The notes: generated from the letters alone by a model not told the origin. A stretch of DNA of 64,000 bases from Pseudomonas fluorescens (GCF_000730425.1 NZ_CP008896.1:2604001-2668000); one strand, 5' to 3'; counted from the first letter of the stretch, positions 50,365 through 59,824 are shown. Numbers and translations are program-made.

Positions 50365-51897
50365 ATGGTTTTCTCGTCCAATGTGTTCCTGTTTCTGTTC
50401 TTGCCGATCTTCCTCGGCTTGTACTATTTGAGCGGGCAACGCTATCGCAATCTGCTGCTGCTGATTGCCAGCTACGTGTTCTACGCCTGGTGGCGCGTGG
50501 ACTTTTTGGCGCTGTTCGCCGCCGTGACCCTGTGGAACTACTGGATCGGCCTCAAGGTCGGTGCCGCGGGCGTCAGGACCAAGCCGGCCCAGCGCTGGCT
50601 GCTGCTCGGCGTGGCGGTCGACCTGTGCATCCTGGGCTACTTCAAGTACGCCAACTTCGGCGTCGACAGCATCAACCTGATGATGAAATCAGCGGGCCTG
50701 GAGCCGTTTATCCTGACCCATGTGTTGTTGCCTATCGGGATCTCGTTCTACATCTTCGAGTCCATCAGCTACATCATCGACGTGTACCGCGGCGATACCC
50801 CGGCCACCCGCAACCTCATCGACTTTGCCGCGTTCGTGGCGATTTTCCCGCACCTGATCGCAGGCCCCGTGCTGCGCTTTCGCGACCTGGCCGACCAGTT
50901 CAACAACCGCACCCACACCCTGGATAAATTCTCCGAGGGCTGCACGCGGTTCATGCAGGGTTTTATCAAAAAGGTGTTTATCGCCGACACCCTGGCGGTG
51001 GTCGCCGACCATTGCTTCGCCCTGCAAAACCCCAGCACCGGTGACGCCTGGCTCGGCGCGCTGGCGTATACCGCGCAGTTGTATTTCGACTTCTCCGGCT
51101 ACAGCGACATGGCCATCGGCCTGGGCTTGATGATGGGGTTCCGCTTTATGGAGAACTTCAAGCAGCCGTATATCAGCCAGTCGATCACCGAGTTCTGGCG
51201 GCGCTGGCATATCAGCCTGTCCACGTGGCTGCGCGACTACCTGTACATCACCCTGGGCGGCAACCGCAAAGGCACGCTGACGACCTATCGCAACCTGTTC
51301 CTGACCATGTTGCTCGGCGGCCTGTGGCACGGCGCGAACATCACCTACATCGTGTGGGGCGCCTGGCACGGCATGTGGCTGGCGATTGAAAAAGCCATCG
51401 GCCTGAACACCTCGCCCCGCCGCTTCAACCCGGTACGCTGGGCCTTCACCTTCCTGCTGGTGGTGATGGGCTGGGTGATCTTCCGTGCCGAAAACCTGCA
51501 CGTTGCCGGGCGCATGTACGGCGCGATGTTCAGCTTTGGCGAGTGGTCGCTGTCGGAACTCAACCGCGCCAACCTCACCGGCCTGCAAGTGGCAACCCTG
51601 GTGGTGGCGTACGCCACGCTGGCGTTCTTCGGCCTGCGCGACTTCTACCGCAATCGCCCGGCCGACAAGGCCAAGCCGGCTGACCCGAGCCTGATCAAGG
51701 CGGTGCCTGGCGATCACCCCGGCAGCGTCCAGGAGCCCGGTTTCAGCGTCGGCAGCAACGCCGCCGTGCAACCGGCCTACTGGACTGCCGACTGGCCACG
51801 CTATGCCATGCGCGCGGTGATCCTGCTGCTGTTCGTGGCTTCGATCCTGAAACTCTCGGCGCAAAGCTTCTCGCCGTTCCTTTACTTCCAATTCTGA
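50365..51897 (+). CDS. algI: Alginate O-acetylation membrane protein AlgI (MBOAT)
   Basis: AlgI is the multi-pass MBOAT acyltransferase that passes acetyl groups across the inner membrane to AlgJ/AlgX. The 510-aa protein begins MVFSSNVFLFLFLPIFLGLYYLS, has about ten to twelve helices, and contains the conserved MBOAT His in LLGGLWHGANITYIVWGAWHG. ATG 50365 matches the family start; the ATG at 50341 is not favoured. A C-terminal extension of about 50 polar residues (about residues 435-485) precedes the last helix. Confidence 0.95.
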   Translation: MVFSSNVFLFLFLPIFLGLYYLSGQRYRNLLLLIASYVFYAWWRVDFLALFAAVTLWNYWIGLKVGAAGVRTKPAQRWLLLGVAVDLCILGYFKYANFGVDSINLMMKSAGLEPFILTHVLLPIGISFYIFESISYIIDVYRGDTPATRNLIDFAAFVAIFPHLIAGPVLRFRDLADQFNNRTHTLDKFSEGCTRFMQGFIKKVFIADTLAVVADHCFALQNPSTGDAWLGALAYTAQLYFDFSGYSDMAIGLGLMMGFRFMENFKQPYISQSITEFWRRWHISLSTWLRDYLYITLGGNRKGTLTTYRNLFLTMLLGGLWHGANITYIVWGAWHGMWLAIEKAIGLNTSPRRFNPVRWAFTFLLVVMGWVIFRAENLHVAGRMYGAMFSFGEWSLSELNRANLTGLQVATLVVAYATLAFFGLRDFYRNRPADKAKPADPSLIKAVPGDHPGSVQEPGFSVGSNAAVQPAYWTADWPRYAMRAVILLLFVASILKLSAQSFSPFLYFQF

Positions 51898-51908
51898 GGG
51901 AGCCGACC

Positions 51909-53099
51909 ATGACCCGTTCATTCCGCATCCTCTACGCCGCGCTGTTCATGGCCTTGCTGGTGGCCCTGGGCGCGTGGTCGGTGCGCAGTTTCTTCGGTTT
52001 CAGCACCAACGCCGACGCCACCGTACTCAACGGTCGCTGGGCCAAGGCCATCGAGACCCACTACGACGACGAGTTCCCGATCAAGCGCCTGGGCACCAAC
52101 CTCTGGGCGGCGCTGGACTACACGTTGTTCAACGAAGGCCGCCCCGGCGTGGTGCTGGGGCGCGATCACTGGCTGTACAGCAACGAGGAGTTCAACCCCG
52201 CCGTCAACCAGGCGCAGAACCTGCAAGACAACTACGCCCTGGTCGAAGGCGTGCGCCAGACCCTCAAGGCCAAGGGCGTGCAATTGGTGATGGCGATTGT
52301 CCCGGCCAAGGTGCGCCTGTACCCCGAGCACCTGGGTGACGTACAACCGGCGGGCATTCATGCCGGGCTCTACCAGGACTTCCATGCCCGGGTTGCCGCC
52401 GACAAGATCATCGCCCCCGACCTGCTGGGCCCACTGCAACAGGCCAAGCTCCATGGCCAGCAAGTGTTCCTGCGCACTGACACGCACTGGACCCCCGATG
52501 GCGCCGAAGTCGCGGCCAAGCAGTTGGCCAGCGTGATCAACGCCAAGACCCTGCTCAGTGGCGAACCCCTGCGTTTTGTCACCGACGCCGAGGGTATCGC
52601 CCCCCACAGCGGCGACCTGCGCCTGTTCCTGCCCCTGGACCCGCTGTTCGAAAACCTGATGCCGCCCAAGGAGCCCCTGCAAAAACGCGTGACCCACGCG
52701 GTGCAAGCCCAGGCGGCGGGCGACGACGCCCTGTTTGCCGACAGCGAGATGCCCGTGGCCCTGGTGGGGACCAGCTATAGCGCCAACCCCAACTGGAACT
52801 TCGTCGGCGCCCTGAAACAAGCCCTGGGCAGCGAAGTGGTGAACTACTCCGAAGACGGCCACGGCCCGATCCTGCCGATGCTCAGCTACCTGAAAAGCGA
52901 TGACTTCAAGAACAGCCCGCCACAGGTGCTGATCTGGGAGTTTCCGGAACGTTATCTGCCTGTGAACAACGAAACCGGCGAGGCCGACCCCAAGTGGGTC
53001 GCGCAACTCAAACAAGCCGGTACGCGCCAACAGAACATGGCCATCAACACCCCAATCGACCACCCGAAATCCGAGACGCCCGACCGGGCGCAAAACTGA
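51909..53099 (+). CDS. algJ: Alginate O-acetyltransferase AlgJ
   Basis: AlgJ is a periplasmic SGNH-like acetyltransferase anchored by an uncleaved N-terminal helix (RILYAALFMALLVALGAWSV). It takes acetyl from AlgI and acts with AlgX and AlgF. Asp-x-His appears in LRTDTHWTPDGA and the Ser nucleophile in GTSYSANPNWNF; FENLMPP- and VLIWEFPERYL-type blocks match the AlgJ/AlgX family. 396 aa. Confidence 0.95.
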   Translation: MTRSFRILYAALFMALLVALGAWSVRSFFGFSTNADATVLNGRWAKAIETHYDDEFPIKRLGTNLWAALDYTLFNEGRPGVVLGRDHWLYSNEEFNPAVNQAQNLQDNYALVEGVRQTLKAKGVQLVMAIVPAKVRLYPEHLGDVQPAGIHAGLYQDFHARVAADKIIAPDLLGPLQQAKLHGQQVFLRTDTHWTPDGAEVAAKQLASVINAKTLLSGEPLRFVTDAEGIAPHSGDLRLFLPLDPLFENLMPPKEPLQKRVTHAVQAQAAGDDALFADSEMPVALVGTSYSANPNWNFVGALKQALGSEVVNYSEDGHGPILPMLSYLKSDDFKNSPPQVLIWEFPERYLPVNNETGEADPKWVAQLKQAGTRQQNMAINTPIDHPKSETPDRAQN

Positions 53100-53115
53100 A
53101 AGAGAGGTAACTCAC

Positions 53116-53769
53116 ATGACGTTCACTACTACTTCGCGTCGTCTCGCCAAGACCCTGGCCCTGGCCGCCGGCATGAGTTTCGTATCGCTGCCCGCCTTCG
53201 CCGGCGACGCCGCCCTCTACGGCCCCGTCGCGCCAAAAGGTTCCAGCTTCGTGCGCCTGTTCAACGCCAGCAATCAGGAAGTCAGCGCCAGTGTCGGCAA
53301 CACCGCCTTGAGCGATGTGGCACCGCTGGCCAGCAGTGACTTCAGCTTCCTGCCGGGCGGCGACTACAGCGCCAAGGTCGGCAGCCAGAACGTCACCGTC
53401 AAGCTCGCCGCCGATCACTACTACACCCTGGTCAACAGCGGCACAGGCCAACCGCAACTGATCGAGGAACCGCCGTTCAAGAACAAGCAGAAGTCCCTGG
53501 TACGCGTGCAGAACCTCAGCGACAAGGTCCTGAGCCTGAAGACTGCCGACGGCAAGACCGACGTGGTCAAGGCCGTGGCCGCCAAGGGCCGTGGCGAGCG
53601 CGAGATCAACCCGGTGAAGGTCAGCCTGGCGCTGTATGACGGCGACAAGAAGGTCGGCGACGTAAAGCCGGTGGCCCTGGAGCGTGGTGAGGCCGCGGTG
53701 CTGTATGTCACCGGTTCCGGCAGCAGCCTGTCGCCAGTGTGGGTCAAGCGCCCCGTGTCGACCCGCTGA
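53116..53769 (+). CDS. algF: Alginate O-acetylation adaptor AlgF
   Basis: AlgF is a periplasmic protein needed for acetylation, without a known catalytic motif. The 217-aa protein has a signal peptide ending SLPAFA and two beta-rich halves (GDAALYGPVAPKGSSFVRLF and KQKSLVRVQNLSDKVLSLK). AGAGAGGTAACTCAC precedes the ATG. It follows algJ by 16 bases. Confidence 0.95.
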   Translation: MTFTTTSRRLAKTLALAAGMSFVSLPAFAGDAALYGPVAPKGSSFVRLFNASNQEVSASVGNTALSDVAPLASSDFSFLPGGDYSAKVGSQNVTVKLAADHYYTLVNSGTGQPQLIEEPPFKNKQKSLVRVQNLSDKVLSLKTADGKTDVVKAVAAKGRGEREINPVKVSLALYDGDKKVGDVKPVALERGEAAVLYVTGSGSSLSPVWVKRPVSTR

Positions 53770-53794
53770 TTAGATTCTGAAATTGACGCTCCCC

Positions 53795-53885
53795 CTGTGG
53801 GAGCGGGCTTGCTCGCGAATGCGGTGGTTCATCAGCAGATGTGCCGACTGATACACCGTTTTCGGGAGCAAGCCCCCTCCCACAG
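53795..53885. repeat. REP doublet between algF and algA
   Basis: CTGTGGGAGCGGGCTTGCTCGCGAATGCGGTG faces CACCGTTTTCGGGAGCAAGCCCCCTCCCACAG; the right arm has two mismatches relative to the other copies. Confidence 0.88.
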
Positions 53886-53919
53886 GCTCTGACCCAAATC
53901 GATTCAAGGAGAAACACCC

Positions 53920-55371
53920 ATGATCCCAGTAATCCTTTCCGGTGGTAGCGGCTCACGTCTTTGGCCGCTTTCGCGTAAACAGTTCCCTAAGCAGTTCCTG
54001 GCCCTGACCGGTGAGCACACGCTGTTCCAGCAAACCCTGGAGCGCCTGGTGTTTGAAGGCATGGACACGCCTATCGTGGTCTGCAACAAGGAGCACCGCT
54101 TCATCGTCAACGAGCAGCTGAGCGCGCGCAAGCTGGAGAGCCAGCGCATCCTGATGGAGCCGTTTGGCCGCAACACCGCGCCGGCCGTGGCGCTGACCGC
54201 GATGATGCTGGTCAACGAAGGTCGTGACGAGCTGATGCTGGTCCTGCCCGCCGACCACGTACTGGATGACCAGAAAGCCCTGCAGCGCGCCCTGGCCTTG
54301 GCCACCGTGGCCGCCGAGCGAGGCGAGATGGTGCTGTTCGGCGTGCCGGCCACGCGACCGGAGACCGGCTACGGCTACATCAAGTCCACCAACGATTCAC
54401 TGCTGCCCGAAGGCGTCAGCCGCGTGCAGCAGTTCGTCGAGAAACCCGATGAAAAACGGGCGGTCGAGTTCGTCAAGAGCGGCGGTTACTTCTGGAACAG
54501 CGGTATGTTCCTGTTCCGCGCCAGCCGCTTCCTCGAAGAGCTGAAAAAGCACGACCCGGACATCTACGACACCTGCGTCCTGACCCTGGAGCGCAGCGAA
54601 CACACCGCCGACACGGTAACGTTCGACGAAGCCACCTTCGCCTGCTGCCCGGACAACTCCATCGACTACGCGGTAATGGAAAAAACCCAGCGCGCCTGCG
54701 TCGTGCCACTGAGCGCCGGCTGGAGCGACGTGGGTTGCTGGGCCTCGTTGTGGGCGGTCAACGATAAAGACGCCAACGGCAACGTAACCAAGGGCGACGT
54801 GGTGATCCAGGACAGCAAGAACTGCATGATCCACGGCAACGGCAAGCTGGTCTCGGTGATCGGCCTGGAAAACATCGTGGTGGTGGAAACCAAGGACGCG
54901 ATGATGATTGCCCACAAGGACAAGGTCCAGGGCGTCAAACAGATGGTCAACACCCTCAACGAACAGGGGCGCAGCGAGACCCAGAACCACTGCGAGGTCT
55001 ACCGTCCGTGGGGTTCCTACGACTCGGTGGACATGGGCGGGCGGTTCCAGGTCAAACACATCTCGGTCAAGCCGGGCGCGTGCCTGTCGCTGCAGATGCA
55101 CCACCACCGTGCCGAACACTGGATCGTGGTCAGCGGTACCGCCGAGGTGACTTGCGACGAGAACGTGTTCCTGCTGTGCGAGAACCAATCCACCTACATT
55201 CCGATTGCCTCGGTGCATCGCCTGCGCAACCCCGGCAAGATCCCGCTGGAGATTATCGAAGTGCAATCGGGCAGCTACCTGGGCGAGGACGATATCGAGC
55301 GGTTCGAAGATATCTACGGGCGCTCTACCCCGGTTGAACGTGGCGTGTCGGTGAAAACCATCGCGCAGTAA
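53920..55371 (+). CDS. algA: Bifunctional phosphomannose isomerase / GDP-mannose pyrophosphorylase AlgA
   Basis: AlgA interconverts fructose-6-P and mannose-6-P and makes GDP-mannose from mannose-1-P, the first and third steps towards GDP-mannuronate. The N-terminal nucleotidyltransferase domain starts with the pyrophosphorylase signature PVILSGGSGSRLWPLSRK and includes FVEKPDEKRA. The C-terminal cupin isomerase domain holds the metal-binding LQMHHHRAEHWIVVSGTAEV. 483 aa. Last gene of the alginate operon, followed by a strong terminator. Confidence 0.97.
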   Translation: MIPVILSGGSGSRLWPLSRKQFPKQFLALTGEHTLFQQTLERLVFEGMDTPIVVCNKEHRFIVNEQLSARKLESQRILMEPFGRNTAPAVALTAMMLVNEGRDELMLVLPADHVLDDQKALQRALALATVAAERGEMVLFGVPATRPETGYGYIKSTNDSLLPEGVSRVQQFVEKPDEKRAVEFVKSGGYFWNSGMFLFRASRFLEELKKHDPDIYDTCVLTLERSEHTADTVTFDEATFACCPDNSIDYAVMEKTQRACVVPLSAGWSDVGCWASLWAVNDKDANGNVTKGDVVIQDSKNCMIHGNGKLVSVIGLENIVVVETKDAMMIAHKDKVQGVKQMVNTLNEQGRSETQNHCEVYRPWGSYDSVDMGGRFQVKHISVKPGACLSLQMHHHRAEHWIVVSGTAEVTCDENVFLLCENQSTYIPIASVHRLRNPGKIPLEIIEVQSGSYLGEDDIERFEDIYGRSTPVERGVSVKTIAQ

Positions 55372-55382
55372 CCCCGCAGAAC

Positions 55383-55443
55383 AAAAAGCCCTCGCCCAGC
55401 CCATTGCGTCCCCTATCCGCAGTGGGTTGGGTGGGGGCTTTTT
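55383..55443. terminator. Bidirectional terminator between algA and the toxin-like gene
   Basis: AAAAAGCCCTCGCCCAGCCCA and TGGGTTGGGTGGGGGCTTTTT pair almost perfectly around about 19 bases, with A and T runs at the ends. It can end both the alginate operon and the convergent toxin-like gene. Confidence 0.88.
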
Positions 55444-55496
55444 CTGGATGCCCCACAGCGCAGAATGGGGCGATCACTTCTTCAGCGTTGCTCCCC

Positions 55497-58277
55497 TCAT
55501 TCGAAATAATCCTTGAAACTGTTGGGCCCCAGATACAGAAAGTTCGACGGTGTCAGCCTGATTTCTTTGGGCATTTTCAGTTCGACAAACGGGCTGCCAG
55601 CAGTCACTGGGCCTAAATCCGTCGGAGCCTGGTCCGAGCTGAATATCACCATGTAGTCGCCACTGCCCACATAGCGCTCATTCCCTAAAAACAACAGGTT
55701 CTCAACGTTTTCACTATTGAATTGCTGGCCGGGGGGGTTAACGTAAACGCCGCCCTTTGAACCTGCACGCCGCTCACCACGCGCCAGGTCATTAATGCTT
55801 CGCTCCCGAGCGATCGCCTCGGCGCCTTCCTTGCTGGTGTAGTGAATGTAAATGGGCTTGCCGTTGTAGGTGCCCGAGTCCACCAGCGTTTGCCAATCCT
55901 GATGATTGACCAATGGCTGATTCATTACCGAGCTCGATTCAGCCAGGCCTGGCCCGGCAGGCCGCTCCCGACCCGCGGCCACGCCCTTACCCTTTTTGTT
56001 GCCTCCCAGCATCCTGCTTGAGCGCCATTCGTTGTCAGCACCCGCTTCGACCGTCAGTACGGGTTTGCCGCTCTGGGGATCAATAATCTGGACATAGTTG
56101 TCGCTGAGTTTGAAATCACCTTTGATCTCATACGTCTTGGCGCTACCCGACTGATCGGTGTAACGAATAAACCAGCGATCGTTTCCCACTTCGTCCTTGT
56201 ATTGATAAATCCCTTTGGCATTGACCGTACTCTTGGCGAGCAATTCGTCACCCTCCGCAACGGCGTAGGCACTGATGTTGCCCGCTTGTGATGGTTGCAG
56301 ACGATTGGGCACCTCCAGACCAAGGTCTTCAACACCCCGTTCAGGTTCGGGCGCCGGTTCGAGGGGTGTTTCAAGGGCTGGCGTCTGCTCTTCGGGCAGC
56401 GTAAAGGGGTCTTCGGCTTTTGAGCTGACACCGACCGAAGAGAACAGCACGTTGAGCATCCCGTCGAATGTCTTCGACGCCCCGTCATGGCGTTCAGCCT
56501 GGGTGTCGCCCGAGGCTTCTTTTTCTGCGCCCAGTGCCAGTTCCGCAAGGCTTGTAACAGCTGCGGCAGCAGCGACCGGAACGCCCAGCGGGGCCAGTTT
56601 GACCAGCAGTCCTGCGCCGACCGAGAGGTCGTTGAGCCAGATATCACGGGTGACTTCGCTGTTGGATTTGATCGCAGTGTCTGCGTCACTTTTCATGCGC
56701 TGCTGGCTTAGAGCAGCCATGTGGCTGAACACATCGCCCTTGATCGCGACATTACTGCGGTCAATGACTTCTCCCTCCTGATGGCTGGCGTAGCCCGTAC
56801 CGAGGTATTCAAACGACGTGTCGACGCCTTCTTTGGGGCGTGCCTCAGGGATCAGGAGCGTCAGCGGCACGACGGCATTCAAGAATGTCTGCCCAAGCCC
56901 CGGGGACTCCCTGTCCTGCCGATCTGCCAGCGAGAAGTGCGACTCCAGCGCTTTGAGCGACTGAGGCGTCTTGGCTTGGTCACTGACCCATTGATCCATT
57001 TTTTCCAGCGAAGCAAATTTCAGAAAGGCTGGCTGAGCGTCAGGAATATAGAGAATCTGCCCACCGTCCAGACGGCCGTTGACATATTTCGCCGGCCCCT
57101 CGCCGGGCAGGGTAAAACGCACAATGTCATTTGACTGGAAACCATTGATATCGAATGCATGGGCCTGGACATCGCCGGTGACCGGGGATTTTGCCTGCAG
57201 TTTTTCGACGGTCAGGGGCTGGACTTCAGACACCTCCTCACCGCAAACCGCCTTCATCAGTCGTTTGTAGTCGCTCCTGGAAAACTGATGCTCGGGAGGC
57301 TGCAACACGCGCTCGGCAGGTAGCTTGGCCTCCTGGGACTTGAGTTGCTCGCCTGCCCTGTAGATAAAGGTGCCTTTCTGGACAGTCCGATAGTCATCGC
57401 CGTGGTCTTTCCAGAAGTTGTCGATGCTTTGCGACACGCTCGCCTGGAAGTCGGATTGCCAAAGGGCCTTCATAAAATCGGAGGGGGCCAGGGGAATCTG
57501 GTTATGTGCGCCGTAGCCCGCTTCTTTGCTTTTTCCGGGCCCGTCTTTATACAACCCCGCTTGCGAGTCCAGATTGCCGGGCGTCCAATCGTTCTCGGAA
57601 AAGTTCTTCAATACCGCATCGGTCAAACTGATTGAAGAAGTGGGTTCCTCACTCATGTGCTCCCAGCCGGTCGCGGTTGCCGCCGGTTGGGCTGCGTTAA
57701 AACGATTCAGATAAGTCTTGTCGGCGTCCACAGAGGTGCCGGTCAATTTGAGGACGATTTCTTCGGCACGTTTTTTGGCTTGTGCGCGCACATCTGGAAA
57801 GGCCGCAGCCGTGTCCAATGCGATCTTTTTGAATTTGGTTTTCTCGGCATTGGCCTTGGCTATTCGCTCGGTAATGACGGCGTAAGCATTTGAAGTGCTG
57901 GTCGGTTCCAGGGAAGAGAGGGTCTGCCTGAGTTGGATGAGCTCTTCTCGGTTTTGCGGAATACTCCAGCCATTGGCTGTGATGTATTGCACTAGGCTGA
58001 CTTCCAGTATCGGGCCGGAGTGCTGCGCACCGGGTGCCAGTTGTACCTTTGCGGTTTGCAGGGCTGGGAAAATACGCTCATTGGCTATACGCCCCGTCGT
58101 AATGCCTTCCTCCAGGCCCGCCAGGGTCAGTGTCAGCGAGTTACGGTTGTCCAGGTCACGGGGGCCTGCACCGGTGGTTGATTGCGTACCGGGTGTGGAC
58201 GCTCTTGCGCGGCTTTGCTGGCTAGTCTCAACGTATTCATAGGCTGGAAAAGAATGACGCTGTATCGATAGGTTCAT
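55497..58277 (-). CDS. Large toxin-like protein: DUF6543/dermonecrotic-type body with C-terminal HYD1/ART-like domain
   Basis: This 926-aa protein has no signal peptide. Residues about 205-500 (SLTDAVLKNFSENDWTPG..., FMKALWQSDFQASVSQSIDNFWKDHGDDYRTVQK..., YIPDAQPAFLKFASLEKMDQWV) resemble the DUF6543/dermonecrotic toxin class common in Pseudomonas. A hydrophobic stretch (LLVKLAPLGVPVAAAAAVTSLAELALG, about 560-590) and a Pro/Glu-rich linker follow, then a beta-rich module (GIYQYKDEVGNDRWFIRYTD). Residues 805-926 look like a HYD1/ADP-ribosyltransferase-fold tip: IYIHYTSKEGAEAI with His812, and GGVYVNPPG near 842-850. No gene fits downstream as an immunity protein. Base composition is lower in GC than its neighbours. 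Effector function is inferred. Confidence 0.7.
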   Translation of the reverse strand: MNLSIQRHSFPAYEYVETSQQSRARASTPGTQSTTGAGPRDLDNRNSLTLTLAGLEEGITTGRIANERIFPALQTAKVQLAPGAQHSGPILEVSLVQYITANGWSIPQNREELIQLRQTLSSLEPTSTSNAYAVITERIAKANAEKTKFKKIALDTAAAFPDVRAQAKKRAEEIVLKLTGTSVDADKTYLNRFNAAQPAATATGWEHMSEEPTSSISLTDAVLKNFSENDWTPGNLDSQAGLYKDGPGKSKEAGYGAHNQIPLAPSDFMKALWQSDFQASVSQSIDNFWKDHGDDYRTVQKGTFIYRAGEQLKSQEAKLPAERVLQPPEHQFSRSDYKRLMKAVCGEEVSEVQPLTVEKLQAKSPVTGDVQAHAFDINGFQSNDIVRFTLPGEGPAKYVNGRLDGGQILYIPDAQPAFLKFASLEKMDQWVSDQAKTPQSLKALESHFSLADRQDRESPGLGQTFLNAVVPLTLLIPEARPKEGVDTSFEYLGTGYASHQEGEVIDRSNVAIKGDVFSHMAALSQQRMKSDADTAIKSNSEVTRDIWLNDLSVGAGLLVKLAPLGVPVAAAAAVTSLAELALGAEKEASGDTQAERHDGASKTFDGMLNVLFSSVGVSSKAEDPFTLPEEQTPALETPLEPAPEPERGVEDLGLEVPNRLQPSQAGNISAYAVAEGDELLAKSTVNAKGIYQYKDEVGNDRWFIRYTDQSGSAKTYEIKGDFKLSDNYVQIIDPQSGKPVLTVEAGADNEWRSSRMLGGNKKGKGVAAGRERPAGPGLAESSSVMNQPLVNHQDWQTLVDSGTYNGKPIYIHYTSKEGAEAIARERSINDLARGERRAGSKGGVYVNPPGQQFNSENVENLLFLGNERYVGSGDYMVIFSSDQAPTDLGPVTAGSPFVELKMPKEIRLTPSNFLYLGPNSFKDYFE

Positions 58278-58479
58278 GGTTTTTGTCCCCGACAGACACG
58301 AAGGAATCCGCAGAGCAACTGTTGTCAGTCTGTGGCTGTATATCGGTATGTGATGCGAGCGATTCCATCAATTCCAGTGAAACAGTAAGGGAAGATGTCC
58401 CAGGACCATGCTCGCAACCCGATAGGCAGTTGCACCCTGTCAACGGTACGATGGTTCATCCATCCGCGAGGCTGCCTTC

Positions 58480-58944
58480 ATGTTCTTCGGCGTTCTACTG
58501 ATCATCACCTGGCTTATCCTGCTGCTGCGCTACCCGGCCAAGGCATTGCCGGTTTCCCTGGCGGCCGCCATCGGCCTGGGGCTGGTGGCGGTATGGGTGG
58601 TCTGGCTGGATAACCGCGAGGCCCAGCAACTGGCGCGCCTGGAACTGCGCATCCACTATGCTCCCGATCAGTGCCCCGCCGACCGCCCCTTGCAGCTCAA
58701 GCTCAACAACGGCAACGACGTGCCCCTGACCGAGCTGCGCTGGCGCGTCGCCGCCTACGCGCCGGGCGACACAGTGAACCTGGCCGACAACGTCTATGCT
58801 GCGCCCCGCTATCGCGGTCCCGGCGAGTTGCAGGCCGGCGCCACTTGGGAAGATTGTCTACCCGTGCCTCCCCTGCGCCCCGGCTATCGCCCGCAAACCC
58901 TGGAGTTTCGTGCCGAACGCCTGCAAGGCAGCTTCAGCGACTAA
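58480..58944 (+). CDS. Small membrane protein, often annotated 'multidrug transporter'
   Basis: This 154-aa protein has two N-terminal transmembrane helices (FFGVLLIITWLILLLRYP and LPVSLAAAIGLGLVAVWVVWL) and a soluble C-terminal domain of about 110 residues (LELRIHYAPDQCPADRPLQLKLNNGNDVPLTELRWRVAAY) with an immunoglobulin-like beta pattern. Homologues in Pseudomonas are labelled multidrug transporter without clear basis. GAGGCTGCCTTC precedes the ATG. It is co-directional with the dehydrogenase gene 20 bases downstream. Confidence 0.8.
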   Translation: MFFGVLLIITWLILLLRYPAKALPVSLAAAIGLGLVAVWVVWLDNREAQQLARLELRIHYAPDQCPADRPLQLKLNNGNDVPLTELRWRVAAYAPGDTVNLADNVYAAPRYRGPGELQAGATWEDCLPVPPLRPGYRPQTLEFRAERLQGSFSD

Positions 58945-58964
58945 CAACCACAAAGGATTGATCC

Positions 58965-59777
58965 ATGCCCAACGTACTTATCACCGGTTGCTCCAGCGGC
59001 ATTGGCCGTGCCCTGGCCGATGCCTTCAAGGTTGCAGGCTACGACGTGTGGGCCAGCGCCCGCCGCCCCGAAGACGTCACCGCCCTGGCAACTGCCGGTT
59101 TCCAGGCTGTACAGCTGGACGTCAACGATGGCGCGGCCCTGGCGCAATTGGCCGGACAGGTGGGCGAGCTGGATGTATTGATCAACAACGCCGGCTACGG
59201 CGCCATGGGCCCGCTGCTCGATGGCGGTACCGAGGCAATGCAGCACCAGTTCCAGACCAATGTGTTCTCCCTCGTCGGCGTGACCCAGGCACTATTCCCC
59301 GCCCTGCGCAAGCGCCAGGGGCTGGTGGTGAACATCGGCAGTGTTTCCGGGGTGCTGGTCACACCGTTTGCCGGCGCCTACTGCGCCTCCAAGGCCGCCG
59401 TGCATGCACTGAGCGACGCATTGCGCATGGAACTGGCACCGTTTGGCGTGCGGGTCATGGAAGTGCAGCCGGGGGCGATCAACACTGCCTTTGCCAAGAA
59501 TGCCGGCACCCAGGCCGAATTGCTGATCAATGAACAATCACCGTGGTGGCCACTGCGCGAAAGCATCCGCGCCCGCTCCCAAGCCTCACAAGACAAGCCG
59601 ACCCCGGCCAGCCGCTTTGCGGCGGATGTACTCAAGGCCGTGCAACAGAGCGAGCCGCCACGCCTGCTGCGCTCGGGCAACGGCAGCCGGGCGTTGCCGT
59701 TGATGGCGGCGCTGCTGCCCAAGGGGTTGCTGGAGAAGGTGTTGAAGAAGCGGTTTGGCTTGGATGGCCAGTTGTAG
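58965..59777 (+). CDS. Short-chain dehydrogenase/reductase
   Basis: This 270-aa classical SDR has the nucleotide-binding TGCSSGIG (residues 7-14), NNAG in VLINNAGYG, catalytic Ser in GSVSG and YCASK with the Tyr-x3-Lys pair, followed by VQPGAINT. The ARR after the second strand (WASARRPED) suggests NADP(H) preference. The substrate is not predictable. A single REP hairpin follows the gene. Confidence 0.93.
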   Translation: MPNVLITGCSSGIGRALADAFKVAGYDVWASARRPEDVTALATAGFQAVQLDVNDGAALAQLAGQVGELDVLINNAGYGAMGPLLDGGTEAMQHQFQTNVFSLVGVTQALFPALRKRQGLVVNIGSVSGVLVTPFAGAYCASKAAVHALSDALRMELAPFGVRVMEVQPGAINTAFAKNAGTQAELLINEQSPWWPLRESIRARSQASQDKPTPASRFAADVLKAVQQSEPPRLLRSGNGSRALPLMAALLPKGLLEKVLKKRFGLDGQL

Positions 59778-59799
59778 GTCTATTCAAAGACCGCAGCAC

Positions 59800-59824
59800 C
59801 TGTAGGAGCCGGCTTGCCGGCGAA
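59800..59824. repeat. Single REP unit after the SDR gene
   Basis: TGTAGGAGCCGGCTTGCCGGCGA, the same class as at 3483, without a clear inverted partner. Confidence 0.7.

Noticed and set aside
58278..58479. A possible small immunity gene upstream of the toxin-like gene.
   Set aside because: Short frames exist on both strands, but none has a start signal or a protein-like sequence. The next gene on the plus strand is a conserved membrane protein found in pseudomonads regardless of the toxin.
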